Shown piece by piece: positions 9,870 through 18,431 of a stretch of DNA of 30,488 nucleotides. Origin of the DNA: Chara braunii (Eukaryota > Streptophyta > Charophyceae > Charales > Characeae). How positions within the stretch are numbered: the first letter of the stretch is position 1; the number at the start of each line of letters is the position of its first letter. Below the pieces are notes generated by a model. That model searched no databases, was not told the DNA's origin, and saw nothing but the letters and a program-made list of their open reading frames with translations. Position numbers and translations under genes: made by a program. The stretch spans positions 242,868 to 273,355 of the forward strand of contig BFEA01000822.1 of assembly GCA_003427395.1 (NCBI GenBank), given 5' to 3'.

Positions 9870-10579
9870 CGTTCTAACACGTGGCCCAAGTACAGGACTT
9901 CTGTCTTGGCCCACTCACACTGTTTCACGTTAATATTGAAGTTGGCTTCCCTCTGTTTCTCTAAAATCTGCCTTAGATGGCCCTCATGTTCTTGGAGGGA
10001 CTTGCCAAAAACTAGGATGTCGTCTAAATATACTACGACGAATTTATCTAGTCATGGTCTAAACAAGTCATTCATACAACGTTGAAAGGTGGCTGTTGCA
10101 TTAGTTAGCTCAGAGGGCATCGCTATAAACTCATAATGCCCATATCGAGTTCGGAATGCCGTCATATACGGTTCATCAGGATAAACTTCTATCTGATGGT
10201 ATTCTGATTTTAATTTTATCTTGGTAAAATACTCGCAGCCTTGCACCCGATCTAACAGATCGTCTATGGAGGGCAATGGTTTTGCATTTTTGACGGTTTT
10301 TGCATTCAGACTCCTGTAATCTATGCATATTTTGAGTTCTTCCTCTTTCTTGGGGATGAACAGAACAGGTGCACCAAAAGGAGATGAATTGGGCCTAATC
10401 CATCCTTTTCCTAAGAGCTTGTCTAATTGCTTGCGTAGCTCTTCTAACTCCTTGGGAGACATTCTGTAGATTGCTCCCTTAGGCGTTATACTGCCTGACT
10501 CTATCTTTATGTGGTGCTGAATGGACCTTGGTACTACCCCCGAGGGTGCTTCAACTACATCTGCATATTCTTTGAGCAA
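9870..10579 (-). pseudogene. Gypsy reverse transcriptase
   Basis: Recognisable RT blocks in order are LLGKGWIRPNSSPFGAPVLF, ICIDYRSLNAKT, EYHQIEVYPDEPYMTAFRTR, YGHYEFIAMPSELTNATATF and YLDDILVFG. The YLDD metal-binding box is encoded at 10019-10030. A TGA at 10052-10054 sits between FRP and LDKF, just before that box. The usual GYHQI reads EYHQI. A frameshift at the thumb (near 9870) separates this from the downstream connection region. The domain would copy the element RNA into DNA. Confidence 0.92.
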
Positions 10580-10765
10580 ACTGGCGATAATGGGATGGAT
10601 CTTATCTTTCTCTTTTGGCTGGTCAGATACTGCCTGACTCTATCTTTATGCGGTGCTGAATGGACCTTGGTACTACCCCCGAGGGTGCTTCAACTACATC
10701 CGCATATTCTTTGAGCAAACTGGCGATAACGGAATGGATCTTATCTTTCTCTTTTGGCTGGTCAG
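10488..10765. repeat. 139-bp tandem duplication inside pol
   Basis: Unit 1 (10488-10626) and unit 2 (10627-10765) are nearly identical. The differences I see (GTGG/GCGG, ATCTGC/ATCCGC, AATGGGAT/AACGGAAT) are all transitions. The period is not a multiple of three, so the duplication shifts the reading frame in the linker between protease and RT. It duplicates the peptide segment containing KEYADVVEAPSGVVPRSIQH. Confidence 0.95.
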
Positions 10766-10815
10766 ATGTTAGCTTTACATATGCTACAAAGACCTGCTCT
10801 TCGAATTGCTCCTTT

Positions 10816-11290
10816 TTACAAATCTGACAAAGGCAGAAGCACCAAGGCAACAATGTGCCAAGAGTTGTCAACTCCTGACACATGGAACAAGCGGGTTTTT
10901 TTAATCCCACTTGAGGGACTAGGGAGTTTGCACTTATGCTCTCGAAAGTGTAAAGTGGCTCCAGCTGGCTCACCCCGATGAGTACTAAGTACTATATCGA
11001 AGGGGAGGTTATCTTCAACGAGTAGAGTTAGGGAATGTAGAACCTTGTCTGCCTTTCCTTCTTGTTCTAGGTGAAAATACGCTTGGAATCCCTTGATGTT
11101 CTCCTCGATGTGCATGGTGTGGTTGCAAGGATACTGACTACATGTTCTTCCAACTTATGGATTTGAGGCCCAGCCTCAATTTCTTTAGCGCTTTACGATT
11201 GATGTAACTTCTAGTGGCCCCACTATATGTAAGGGCCCCTCCTCTAGATTTAAAGACCTCTACATCTGATAACAATAACTGCCCTTTCTC
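10816..11290 (-). pseudogene. Gypsy retropepsin-like protease, active-site mutant
   Basis: The minus strand reads GGALTYSGATRSYINRKALK. Retropepsin-like proteases normally have D-S/T-G-A here, with the Asp catalytic. The codon at 11227-11225 is TAT (Tyr) instead of an Asp codon. After LRLGLK the frame changes to KLEEHVVSILATT, and changes again to MHIEENIKGFQAYFHLEQ and VEDNLPFDIVLS. At least two indels therefore lie in about 150 bp. The protease would cleave the Gag-Pol polyprotein, and this copy cannot. Confidence 0.75.
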
Positions 11291-11505
11291 ACTTTGCTTC
11301 ATCTTGGCCTAGGCTGGTCAGCTTTCTTTGAGCTCTTCGGCCACGGTTGTGAGGGAAGCACCTAGAAACTCTAACACTGCAGTCTCTGGGCAACTAGCTA
11401 GGTGCTGGCCAGCAACCTCTACCATGGACACACGTGGAGTGAAAGTTTCTACTTCGCGCGTGCGCCCATCTCCACGTGCTCCTAGGGTAGGGGCAGTTGC
11501 TACCT
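11291..11505 (-). pseudogene. Gag-protease linker of the gypsy element
   Basis: This is the stretch between the CCHC-knuckle frame and the protease active site. It presumably encoded the linker of the polyprotein. No motif was recognised and the frame is uncertain. Confidence 0.4.
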
Positions 11506-12135
11506 CTACGGGCGGTTGCCTTTTGCTGCCCCAGATGCAGCGCGATTAAGCTTCTTATACTTCAGACAAAATTTGATGATATGCTCAGAATCTCCACAGA
11601 ACACGCATTGGAACATGTCTATGCAATCTTGCCAAACATTACGTTCTAATCTTGGGGGTTCCCAGGGTCTGCCTTCAGGCCGATCTGGGTGCCCCTCACC
11701 CTTTCTGGGAGGTGGCCGACTCGAGCTAGGGCGGGTAGACGGGGGACCTTGACCCCTACCTCCCACTTGGCGATCTTGGTTGCTGCCAACCCCTTGGCCG
11801 CCTAGCCCTCGACCACCTAAGGCCGGGCGATCTCTGCTATGGCCTTGTCCTTCTCTTTGTAGTCTCCGTCTAACCGCGACAATAGCGTATGAATTCCCGT
11901 TCTCTGCACTACTGTCCTCTTCCTCACGTCCCCATTCTATGTAAGTATAGCGGTCTTTTCCGACACGTCTTTCTTCCATTTTTAGTATGAGACTCTCTTT
12001 GGCCTTAACTTGGCCCGAGATAGTGCGACCCTTCCACTGTTTTCCTTTAGCTAAGTCCTTATGCCAAAAAGTGGTAACTGGCATGGACTGGGCGGTGAAG
12101 GCAACAACTTTCCTGCTGCGGAGATCATACATCAT
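11506..12135 (-). pseudogene. Gag C-terminal half with CCHC zinc knuckle
   Basis: The frame runs from YDLRSRKVVAFTAQSM through a Gly/Arg/Pro-rich segment to CVFCGDSEHIIKFC, a C-x2-C-x4-H-x4-C knuckle that binds element RNA in retroelement Gag proteins. It overlaps the end of the capsid-domain frame. The join needs two small frame changes, one of them at a run of six G (about 12146-12151). It would have been continuous with the capsid domain in the intact element. Confidence 0.82.
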
Positions 12136-12655
12136 CCCATACTGCCCCCCTTGTTAAAGAAGTGCCCTTGCAATTGCTCGGCAACGCATGGTAGAAGAGT
12201 TGGACTAGTTGCACTTTTGTAACTCCATGGCCAGGCACAACAATCAGTTCGCCTATAGCGGCTTTCAGTGCATGCACACTCTTCCAAGCTCGCATATGGA
12301 TCATTTGGAGTTTGTCGGGCACCTTCAGTTCTTTAGTGACATCCGCAAAACGTTCTCGTAGTGCAACAAAGAAATCGTTGAGGTTAGTACTGGGAGAATA
12401 GGCGACCATGTCTTTTTCGCAGCAGGCGGCTTGTGCGAGAGACCTGACGCAACTAGTTGCTTCGCCAATCAAGGCCTGAAAGGCTATTAGGACATGGTTG
12501 TCGAAAGGCACGTTCTGTAAATACAGATACGATTTAATACTAGCTTCCCAATTGTCAAAGTCCTCATCTCTTCTCCCACTATAGGACTCAGGGAAGCGAA
12601 CTTTGACTCTCTCACGATGCCACACTTTTTCCGGGTACACCACGTCTGACTACTG
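12125..12655 (-). pseudogene. Gag capsid-like domain (retrotransposon gag family)
   Basis: The frame contains VKVRFPESYSGRRDEDFDNW, then ASIKSYLYLQ, VLIAFQAL and LRERFADVTKELKVPDKLQ, as expected for the retrotransposon Gag capsid family that assembles the particle. There is no ATG start. The frame runs back to a TAG at 12650-12652 and to the direct repeat at 12646-12655. There it meets an interval that I interpret as inserted DNA. The missing N-terminal part is probably the coiled-coil segment at 19388-20700, on the same strand and in the same phase. Confidence 0.85.
12646..12655. repeat. Direct repeat CTGACTACTG, left copy
   Basis: This 10-bp word is repeated at 19378-19387. The two copies bracket the block at 12656-19377 and behave like a target-site duplication, because removing the block and one copy leaves the Gag frame in phase. 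Confidence 0.6.
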
Positions 12656-12961
12656 AAAAACCAACAGGTTGTCACAAAGGATTTTGTAGGTTTTTTTTTT
12701 TGTAATAAATAAATTAATTAATTAGAGAAAATCCCTTCCTGTTGTGTGCGTTCGACTTCGAGCGAGACCCTTCAATTCCGGTCTTCGCCGGTCCCCGGTC
12801 TTAGGAATTTTTTATTATGATTCGGAATAACGAAGATCATGCAAATAATATTTACGAAATTTTAGTGTGCCATGCATGTATCAATTTTGCCAATTTACTA
12901 ATTTTGAGAATTGTGACAGGAATCGCAAGACCATCAAAAAATATAATCATCAAGCAAAGTC

Positions 12962-13041
12962 CACGCAAATGAAGCAAGACTGACTGACTGACTCAAGGCG
13001 TCACGCAAATGAAGCAAGACTGGCTGACTGACTCAAGGCGT
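12962..13041. repeat. 40-bp tandem duplication
   Basis: Two 40-bp units (12962-13001 and 13002-13041) share CACGCAAATGAAGCAAGACT and differ at one position (GACTGACTGACTGA against GACTGGCTGACTGA). They also contain a GACT short repeat. Confidence 0.95.
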
Positions 13042-13137
13042 AGGTAAGATAAGTGAGGGAAAAGTAAAAGCTCATAATAATCTCAGAAAGTACAGATGGA
13101 AAGGCATGGCCAACACTCGTCAAGAGTCCTCACTTAC

Positions 13138-13808
13138 CTCTCTCAAGTCTCGTCCTCAATCTCTTATTTGGCCATGTATCTCTTGTGCTTCAAGCCATGT
13201 CTATGTACCTCCTGAGATTGTGGCATAGGGATGTAGCGCCACCTGAAGCCTGCAAGCTATGAACACTTCCATCCAAGACCAAAGATGCGGAAGTCAACCA
13301 TAGCACATAACTCCGCCCATAGTGTAGGGAGATATGGCTTGGAGAAGATCCCTCGTCTGAGATGTTTATACTTTGAGAGTTCAGTCATTGCCTTGTAGTC
13401 AAAGGGGAAATATACCTCTTGGCCAGAGCTACCAAGTCACCCGAGCAAGAGCCATCCGTGAGAGAAAAGGGAACTGAAGGCCTGGGATAGTCAGTATAAA
13501 GCTTGGGTCTGAAGCTACGGATCAACTTAGTACCACTCTCATCAAGCTCTCGCTCTCTTTCCTCAAGATGTTTGGCCGCTGAAATCTTGACTGAATCAAA
13601 ATGCCTATGAGATTCCTTTCCCTTCTTTACATGGAGCCTCAGGTCAAGGATGGTGCCTTATGCAAACCTGGTGAGGGCAACGGAGATTGACAAATCTTCT
13701 AGTTTGAAACAGACCGCACTGACATATTGGTATTTGAATGCATCCTTAGAGGCAATCTGATTGAGGTTGGTCAAGACTGACTCTTCGACCAAGAATAGTC
13801 GAACTACA
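13138..13808 (-). pseudogene. Decayed exon of an unrecognised gene (segment F)
   Basis: From 13808 a frame of about 125 codons has ordinary protein composition: VVRLFLVEESVLTNLNQIAS, YQYVSAVCFKLEDLSIS, then, after one TAA (13658-13660), RLHVKKGKESHRHFDSVKIS and AAKHLEERERELDESGTK. A one-base shift near 13430 moves coding to a frame reading EVYFPFDYKAMTELSKYKHL and FSKPYLPTLWAELCAMVDF. Further stops at 13257 (TAG) and 13164 (TAA) follow. The segment ends at a strong donor-like AG|GTAAGTGA and could begin at an acceptor-like TAAG at 13809. I do not recognise the family. Confidence 0.55.
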
Positions 13809-14078
13809 CTTACGTGTAGTAAGGAGTACTGAAACTGATCTCAATGTCTTTAATGATAACCTTGTCAGATTGATGTTGATCCGAGTGATAGTTAACATTA
13901 GTTGAATAATGATAGACTCTGACAGATTATCACTGATGATGTCTTGGTCGGCTGAATGTTCTCAAATAACGAATCACTGAATGTTGACAAAGGAGAAAGT
14001 ATGGACTATCAGGTGATGCCTGCTGATTGGTATATTGATAACGTCTTCAAGAGAAGGAAACAAAATGCTTGCTCTTAC

Positions 14079-14320
14079 TGAAACTTTTCCTTGGCTTGCT
14101 CAATTATTTCAATAGAAGACCTCGTGCAACACAACTTCTCATCTCGTCCATACTCGATAGACTCTTGATCCTTTACTAACTCAAAAGCTTTTTCCCTTAT
14201 CATTCTTTTGTAGAACTCCACTTCCTCAAATACTTCATCATCCCATTTTTCCTCTTTGTCCCGGTAGAGGGTGCAAAACATCATGAGAAAAGCTTTACCA
14301 CACATGTTTTTCCTTTGCTC
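14079..14320 (-). CDS. Probable exon of the same unknown gene (segment E)
   Basis: An uninterrupted charged frame runs from EQRKNMCGKAFLMMFCTLYR through EVEFYKRMIREKAFELVKDQ to SSIEIIEQAKEKF. It starts right after an acceptor-like GATTAG (the TAG would be an in-frame stop if not intronic) and ends at a donor-like CA|GTAAGA (14073-14078). Splicing to 13808 keeps the reading phase, with the split codon completed by one base of the next exon. That makes a 270-bp intron plausible. The first ATG is at 14305. Function is unknown, and the sequence predicts amphipathic helices. Confidence 0.45.
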
Positions 14321-14353
14321 CTAATCTTCTGTGTTGATAACTCGTTACTCATG

Positions 14354-14515
14354 GCTCAACAAAACAATCTGTTGCTGAAGCTTTTGCCGTTTGTCTGACG
14401 TTTAAGCTCCCAGCAAACCATTCGTTGCTAGAGCCCTTAGCAAACAGCTTGCTGAAAACGCTCAAGGTAAACCACTTGCCGCTGAACCCTCAGTAGCAGC
14501 CTGCTGCTCTTTTCT
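14354..14515. repeat. Degenerate repeat of about 27/53 bp, LxxNxLLxx pattern
   Basis: GCTC-headed units start near 14354, 14406 and 14460. Each contains half-units like AGCAAACnnnTTGCTG. In one plus-strand frame, the second and third units give a leucine-rich nine-residue periodicity (LPANHSLLEP, LANSLLKT, LKVNHLPLNP). The block probably lies in an intron of the minus-strand segments. Confidence 0.55.
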
Positions 14516-15404
14516 CTGTGGGGACTGGCAACACACAACTTTTTACTACTTATAGCTCAGGGGCATTATTAAGTGCTGCGTTCGTTAATATACAACTTAG
14601 AAGCGTCGTTGAGGAATGTCTCCATCAGTAAATAAATACTGAACACTTCTGAGTGCTATATCCCTTAGTTAAACAGCGCAAGTGTGATTGAGAGATTTTC
14701 CCAAGTTTAGTCCTGTTTATTTTCGACGTGGGACCGGATGCATCCTGTAATCACCTCTCTTTAAGTTCGCAAATGGAGAGTCACAAACTTGGTTGAAATA
14801 GTTCACATGGTATCACAAGTAGCGCATGTCACTAGAATGGTGCGCTGTATGTTGTTGGCGAGGTTTCGACCCCCTAAACAAGAATGGTCAGCTTTGGAAT
14901 GGACATGGAGCAGGCAGTCGTAGGTACTCAGACAACCAACGACATTCAGCATCCTTTTGCAAAGGCGCTTAACATAAATTATTTATGCAATGGTTAGTTT
15001 TCGTCCATGAGGAGTTTCACGAGCAAATAAGCAATTTCCCTTAGGATGGTGTTTCGTCTTCCCATAAAACCATGAAGGCTAGCAAGAGGTTGGGCAAAAG
15101 CTCCACTCTCATTCCATCCCACCGAGTTATACCTTAACTCTATTGAAGAGATAACACTCATCTAAGCTAGAGGTTGATCAGTCATCGAGGCGGGATAATT
15201 TGTTGAGCCCAACAAGCCTAGTCAACTGGGCTGAGCTTCTTGCCTCATCAAAACAGCAGGAGAGCATATGTCACATTTCATTATTTTTTCCCAAGTTCAG
15301 CATGACAATGATGGATAAAGGGTAGATGTAAAGTAGGGTGAAAAAGTCACTCAGAAGAAAATTGAAGCGTTACCCGAAAACATCAAGCTGTTGTTAACTC
15401 TCAC
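14516..15404. other. Interior of the putative insertion, no gene seen
   Basis: Mixed-composition DNA. It contains TGGTATCA at 14808-14815 (plus), similar to the start of the initiator-Met primer-binding site of plant LTR elements and preceded by TTCACA. The match is short and no flanking LTR pair was found. Confidence 0.35.
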
Positions 15405-15468
15405 CAATTAGGCTTTGGAGTTCATCTTCACTCACGCCTATTCTCACTGGCAGTCCGGCCCTTTCAGC
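15405..15468 (-). other. Short exon-like segment (segment D)
   Basis: The minus strand reads AERAGLPVRIGVSEDELQSL and ends at a donor-like ATTG|GTGAGAG. Its composition looks coding and it lies on the same strand as the other segments. It is only about 21 codons long, so confidence is low. Confidence 0.25.
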
Positions 15469-16384
15469 CTTCTTTCAACTGAGCAAGTATGCTAAGATGT
15501 CAGCGAGTGGACTAAAGACGGTCTCCATTCAGAGTTACTAGGGCGGATTACTCTCGGGGCAAGATGCCAACCTCGTCGACTTTCTTGCTCCGATCCAGTT
15601 TCAAACAGACTGCGATAAAATTTTATCTTCAAAACTGAACCATACAAAGTGGCGCTTCCAGGACGTACTACGTACGTATAATTTCATTACTGATTACCAG
15701 CTGCGTGTTTGGCAGGCAACATCTGTAGCTGCACGGTGAACACTCTTAATTACAACTGCTCGTGAACATGAATTAGCGTGAGCGAGAAAGAAAACTGTGT
15801 CAAATGCTTGATGACGACAATGGGGCATTTCTGACTTTGAGTCACGTGCACAACAGACAACTCTTGTTACTCATCGCACGCGATCATGGGTCCCAACGTG
15901 AAATTTCACTTTGATTAGCTCAAGCACAAGATTTCTACCCGACCATTTCACAGGATGTGCTCACCTCTCAGGCTGAAAGCAATCACGCTATATAAAAGCA
16001 GTATGACTATTTGCTCGGTTGAAGATGAGCGTGCAGCTCCGTTTATTGATGATGTCAACCGCAGATTACCTGCTTAAGCTCTTCTTAAAAGTCTTAGGGA
16101 AATCTAACTTGTAGAGCTTTCACACTTGAGCAGTTTCACTCGATTAAACTATACTCGACTCCTTCCTGTCATGATAAGCGTGTTAGTTAACTGGCGATGA
16201 CATAGGGACTAGGTTGCTGAGATAAACAGTACATTACTGCATAGGTCTCATACGAAGGTCTCAATTGATCTATTGCTAGTATCCAATGTGGTCTCATGCT
16301 CATTCTAACTTCGTCTTTCACGTCACAATGCTACCTCATCACTGCGAAGACAGAGTACACTAAGGTATTTGGTATTAGACATAC
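15469..16384. other. Interior of the putative insertion, TATA-like site
   Basis: A TATATAAAAG sequence (15989-15998, plus) followed by purine-rich DNA is a plausible core promoter. Nothing coding is evident downstream on the plus strand. A minus-strand fragment containing KLDRSKKVDEVGILPRE (about 15551-15602) may be another tiny exon relic. Confidence 0.3.
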
Positions 16385-16573
16385 CTGAGAGAAGGTGACT
16401 TCAACTACTAGGATACACAGACATTCCTTGCAAGAGTCGGATATGATATCTGCTTTCAGAATGCCTGCACATATCCCCGAGTACCTTGTCGCCTGCTCAT
16501 GACAAACTGCTCCACAGCCAGTGACATAACGGTACAAGTCACTCATAGATGCAGGTAACATCAACAGTGAGAT
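16385..16573 (-). CDS. Possible cysteine-rich exon (segment C)
   Basis: The open frame reads MLPASMSDLYRYVTGCGAVC, then GICAGILKADIISDSCKECL, and ends at a textbook donor TCTCAG|GTATGT (16384-16379). An ATG lies at 16561. Cysteines are spaced C-x3-C, later C-x12-C-x2-C-x-C. I do not recognise a family. The C-x2-C loosely recalls secreted Gnk2/DUF26 domains, but the spacing differs. It is on the same strand as segments A, E and F. Confidence 0.35.
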
Positions 16574-17127
16574 TCACGCGCAATTCTCTTTTAAAAGCCA
16601 GATCACACTCCCTCGTTGCGTGTTACGCTAACATCTGACGTCATCATGCGCCTCGACATCGTAGTAACTACGAGATTCGACCGTTTGAAAACAAGTGGTA
16701 TTAGTCACACACTCATGCATGAGCTCCCCCTTCAATACTTAAAATCCGCATGTTGAGTCCCCAATTCGTTCGCTAAATCACATGAGTTTGTCCTCGCCTC
16801 GTCGCCAATCTGTACTAGCCCGCTATAGCAGTCAAGGAGCGAGATACCTCAGGGGACACAAGTCAAACTGGTGAGCGTGGAGACTGCACACACCAATCAT
16901 GAAAGGAATTCACACGCTTTTCATTTTCGCTATACCCGTCGTCCTTTTCCTAATGACTCTAACTACCCCTCTCCCTTTTCCTTTTCTAAGGCCGGCAACA
17001 ACACAAGGCTGAAAACAACTGTAGTCATCACTCACTATCCGTCAGGAGTAAGAAAGACATGTGCCAGAACGCCTATCAAGTGCTTGCATATAGCATCCCA
17101 AGAAGCGAAAGTTCAACCCCCCCCTTT
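16574..17127. other. Interior of the putative insertion, no gene seen
   Basis: No convincing coding frame on either strand. It is probably intronic or noncoding sequence of the element. Confidence 0.35.
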
Positions 17128-17249
17128 ACTCATAGACTGACAATGCCTTGATCGTCCATTCCCTTTCCGTCTCGCTAAAGCCAGAATTGGATCGGCAAGC
17201 AGTTAGCGCATGGTGAACGAAGGTGGAGCAATGTCGAAGCGTCGCATCT
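17128..17249 (-). other. Exon-like segment with strong acceptor (segment B)
   Basis: The minus strand shows a long T-rich tract ending TTTCTTTGGCAG (about 17272-17250), a textbook 3' splice site. An open frame follows (DATLRHCSTFVHHALTACRS, then FSETEREWTIKALSVYE) and ends at a TAA that overlaps a donor-like GA|GTAAAG. The family is not recognised. Confidence 0.4.
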
Positions 17250-17572
17250 CTGCCAAAGAAAGAAAAAAAAATTGTGAGATCTTTTAGCGACATAATGGCT
17301 TGAACAAGAAAGTTGACTTCAACCGAATTTTCCTTGCATAGGCCGCCTATCATTCATCCTCTGAGGGTCGTCTCTCTCTCCCGCATCGTTATGACAAGCA
17401 CAAGATTGGCGAATGCAGCATCGCGGGATGAACTCAGAAAATTGACGCAAACTCTAGAAGGCGTGCATCTCTTCAGTCCATTCCCCCCAAAAAAATCGCC
17501 AACAACTAGAATTAGTTCCTTTTTTGCATGATCACCCCACATAGACATGAACACGTGTCATCTGCGTGGATG

Positions 17573-17613
<41 letters not shown>

Positions 17614-17824
17614 GTGTAATAGTCTCGTAGACTTCTATTGAAAGTAGCCGCCTCTGCGCCAGCGATGACATCAACGAGAGAAGTGTCCGTAGCTTGAGCA
17701 TACCGCCAATACCCGCTTATCTGAATCGCTCTCTCTCAGTCTGCTGTTCTCCCCCAGATCTCAGTGTCTCCCTGCCACGTGCAACTGCCTCCCAACTCAA
17801 TCTCTCCATCGCCGGGAGTTGGCC
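17250..17824. other. Interior of the putative insertion with (TC)n
   Basis: Contains a (TC) run at about 17579-17611 and short open frames on both strands. The minus-strand frame ending at 17354 (ELILVVGDFFGGNG) could be exonic, but nothing confirms it. Confidence 0.35.
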
Positions 17825-18431
17825 TCAGGCCCTCCTTCTACTGGCTCTGCTGGCGGGTGATCTCGTCTCCACTGATCCAGTCCATGACTGGGTCTCCGCG
17901 TCACTCTCTCCTGATTCCGCATCTGAATCTTCGTCTAAATCTCTCTGTTCCCTCTTTGTCGTCCTGGTTGAAGACTCAGTTTCGTGATAGGCAACTGTGA
18001 CCTCGATTTGAGCAGTAACATGAACGCGGCGAAGTCTTCTCTCAGCTCTATTTTTGGCCTCAGTGATTGCCGCTTGCAGCTTCGGATCTTGCCTCATTTT
18101 CGACTCCCTACCACCCTCAATGTTGATTTTTAGCTTAGCGTCGTCCCCATCAAAATTGAGGATCGTCGTGATCCAGGGACCTTCTCCCGACGCTAAGGAC
18201 CAGCGGATTAACAGCCTCCAGCAGTCGGGTCTGTAACCCTCTAGCCCCTTCCGACATGCCATGGCCACACCCCTCCTTGAACAGCCAGAGCTCAGCGCCA
18301 ACAGCTGCCAATACCTGCTCTCTGTGAATTCTACCTCGAGTTATCAACCGCGCGAACACAACAATATCTCTTGGCCCCTGCTGTCCGATAGCAGAGTGGT
18401 CTAACAACAGTTCTTTTATAAACTTCCAGAA
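17825..18431 (-). pseudogene. Decayed coding region with acidic tail (segment A)
   Basis: From 18431 one minus-strand frame reads FWKFIKELLLDHSAIGQQG, DIVVFARLITRGRIHREQVL and AAVGAELWLFKEG (to about 18150). An overlapping frame then carries coding to 17825: GPWITTILNFDGDDAKLKIN, LQAAITEAKNRAERRLRRVH and an acidic DLDEDSDAESGESDAE stretch before TGA. Both halves have protein-like composition, so a frameshift or an intron between them is likely. The first frame is preceded by a TGA at 18432-18434. Family not recognised. In order and strand it would be the 5' part of the gene continued by segments B to F. Confidence 0.45.

Larger units (their letters stand above)
7728..12655 (-). mobile_element. 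Degenerate Ty3/gypsy chromovirus, gag-pol part
   Basis: On the minus strand the order is Gag capsid, CCHC knuckle, aspartic protease, reverse transcriptase, RNase H, integrase zinc finger, DD35E core and chromodomain-like tail. This is the Ty3/gypsy (Metaviridae) order with integrase last. A purine tract at 7747-7728 (minus: GAAAGAGAAAAAAAAGG) fits the plus-strand primer next to a 3' LTR. The copy is dead. There are in-frame stops at 7820, 8377, 8731, 10052 and 12650, several frameshifts, a 139-bp duplication and a substituted protease catalytic residue. The 5' end of gag appears to lie at 19388-20700, separated by an insertion. No LTR pair could be recognised. Confidence 0.9.

Noticed and set aside
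14808-14815. Initiator-Met primer-binding site (TGGTATCA) of a copia-type element
   Set aside because: Only eight matching bases, with no LTR pair or pol sequence on the plus strand nearby.
16385-16573. DUF26/Gnk2 domain assignment for segment C
   Set aside because: Cysteine spacing is C-x12-C-x2-C instead of the usual C-x8-C-x2-C, and only one short exon is visible.
17354-17554. Minus-strand frame containing ELILVVGDFFGGNG
   Set aside because: Could be an exon of the insertion gene but lacks splice-site support or a recognisable motif, so it is noted only within the interval description.
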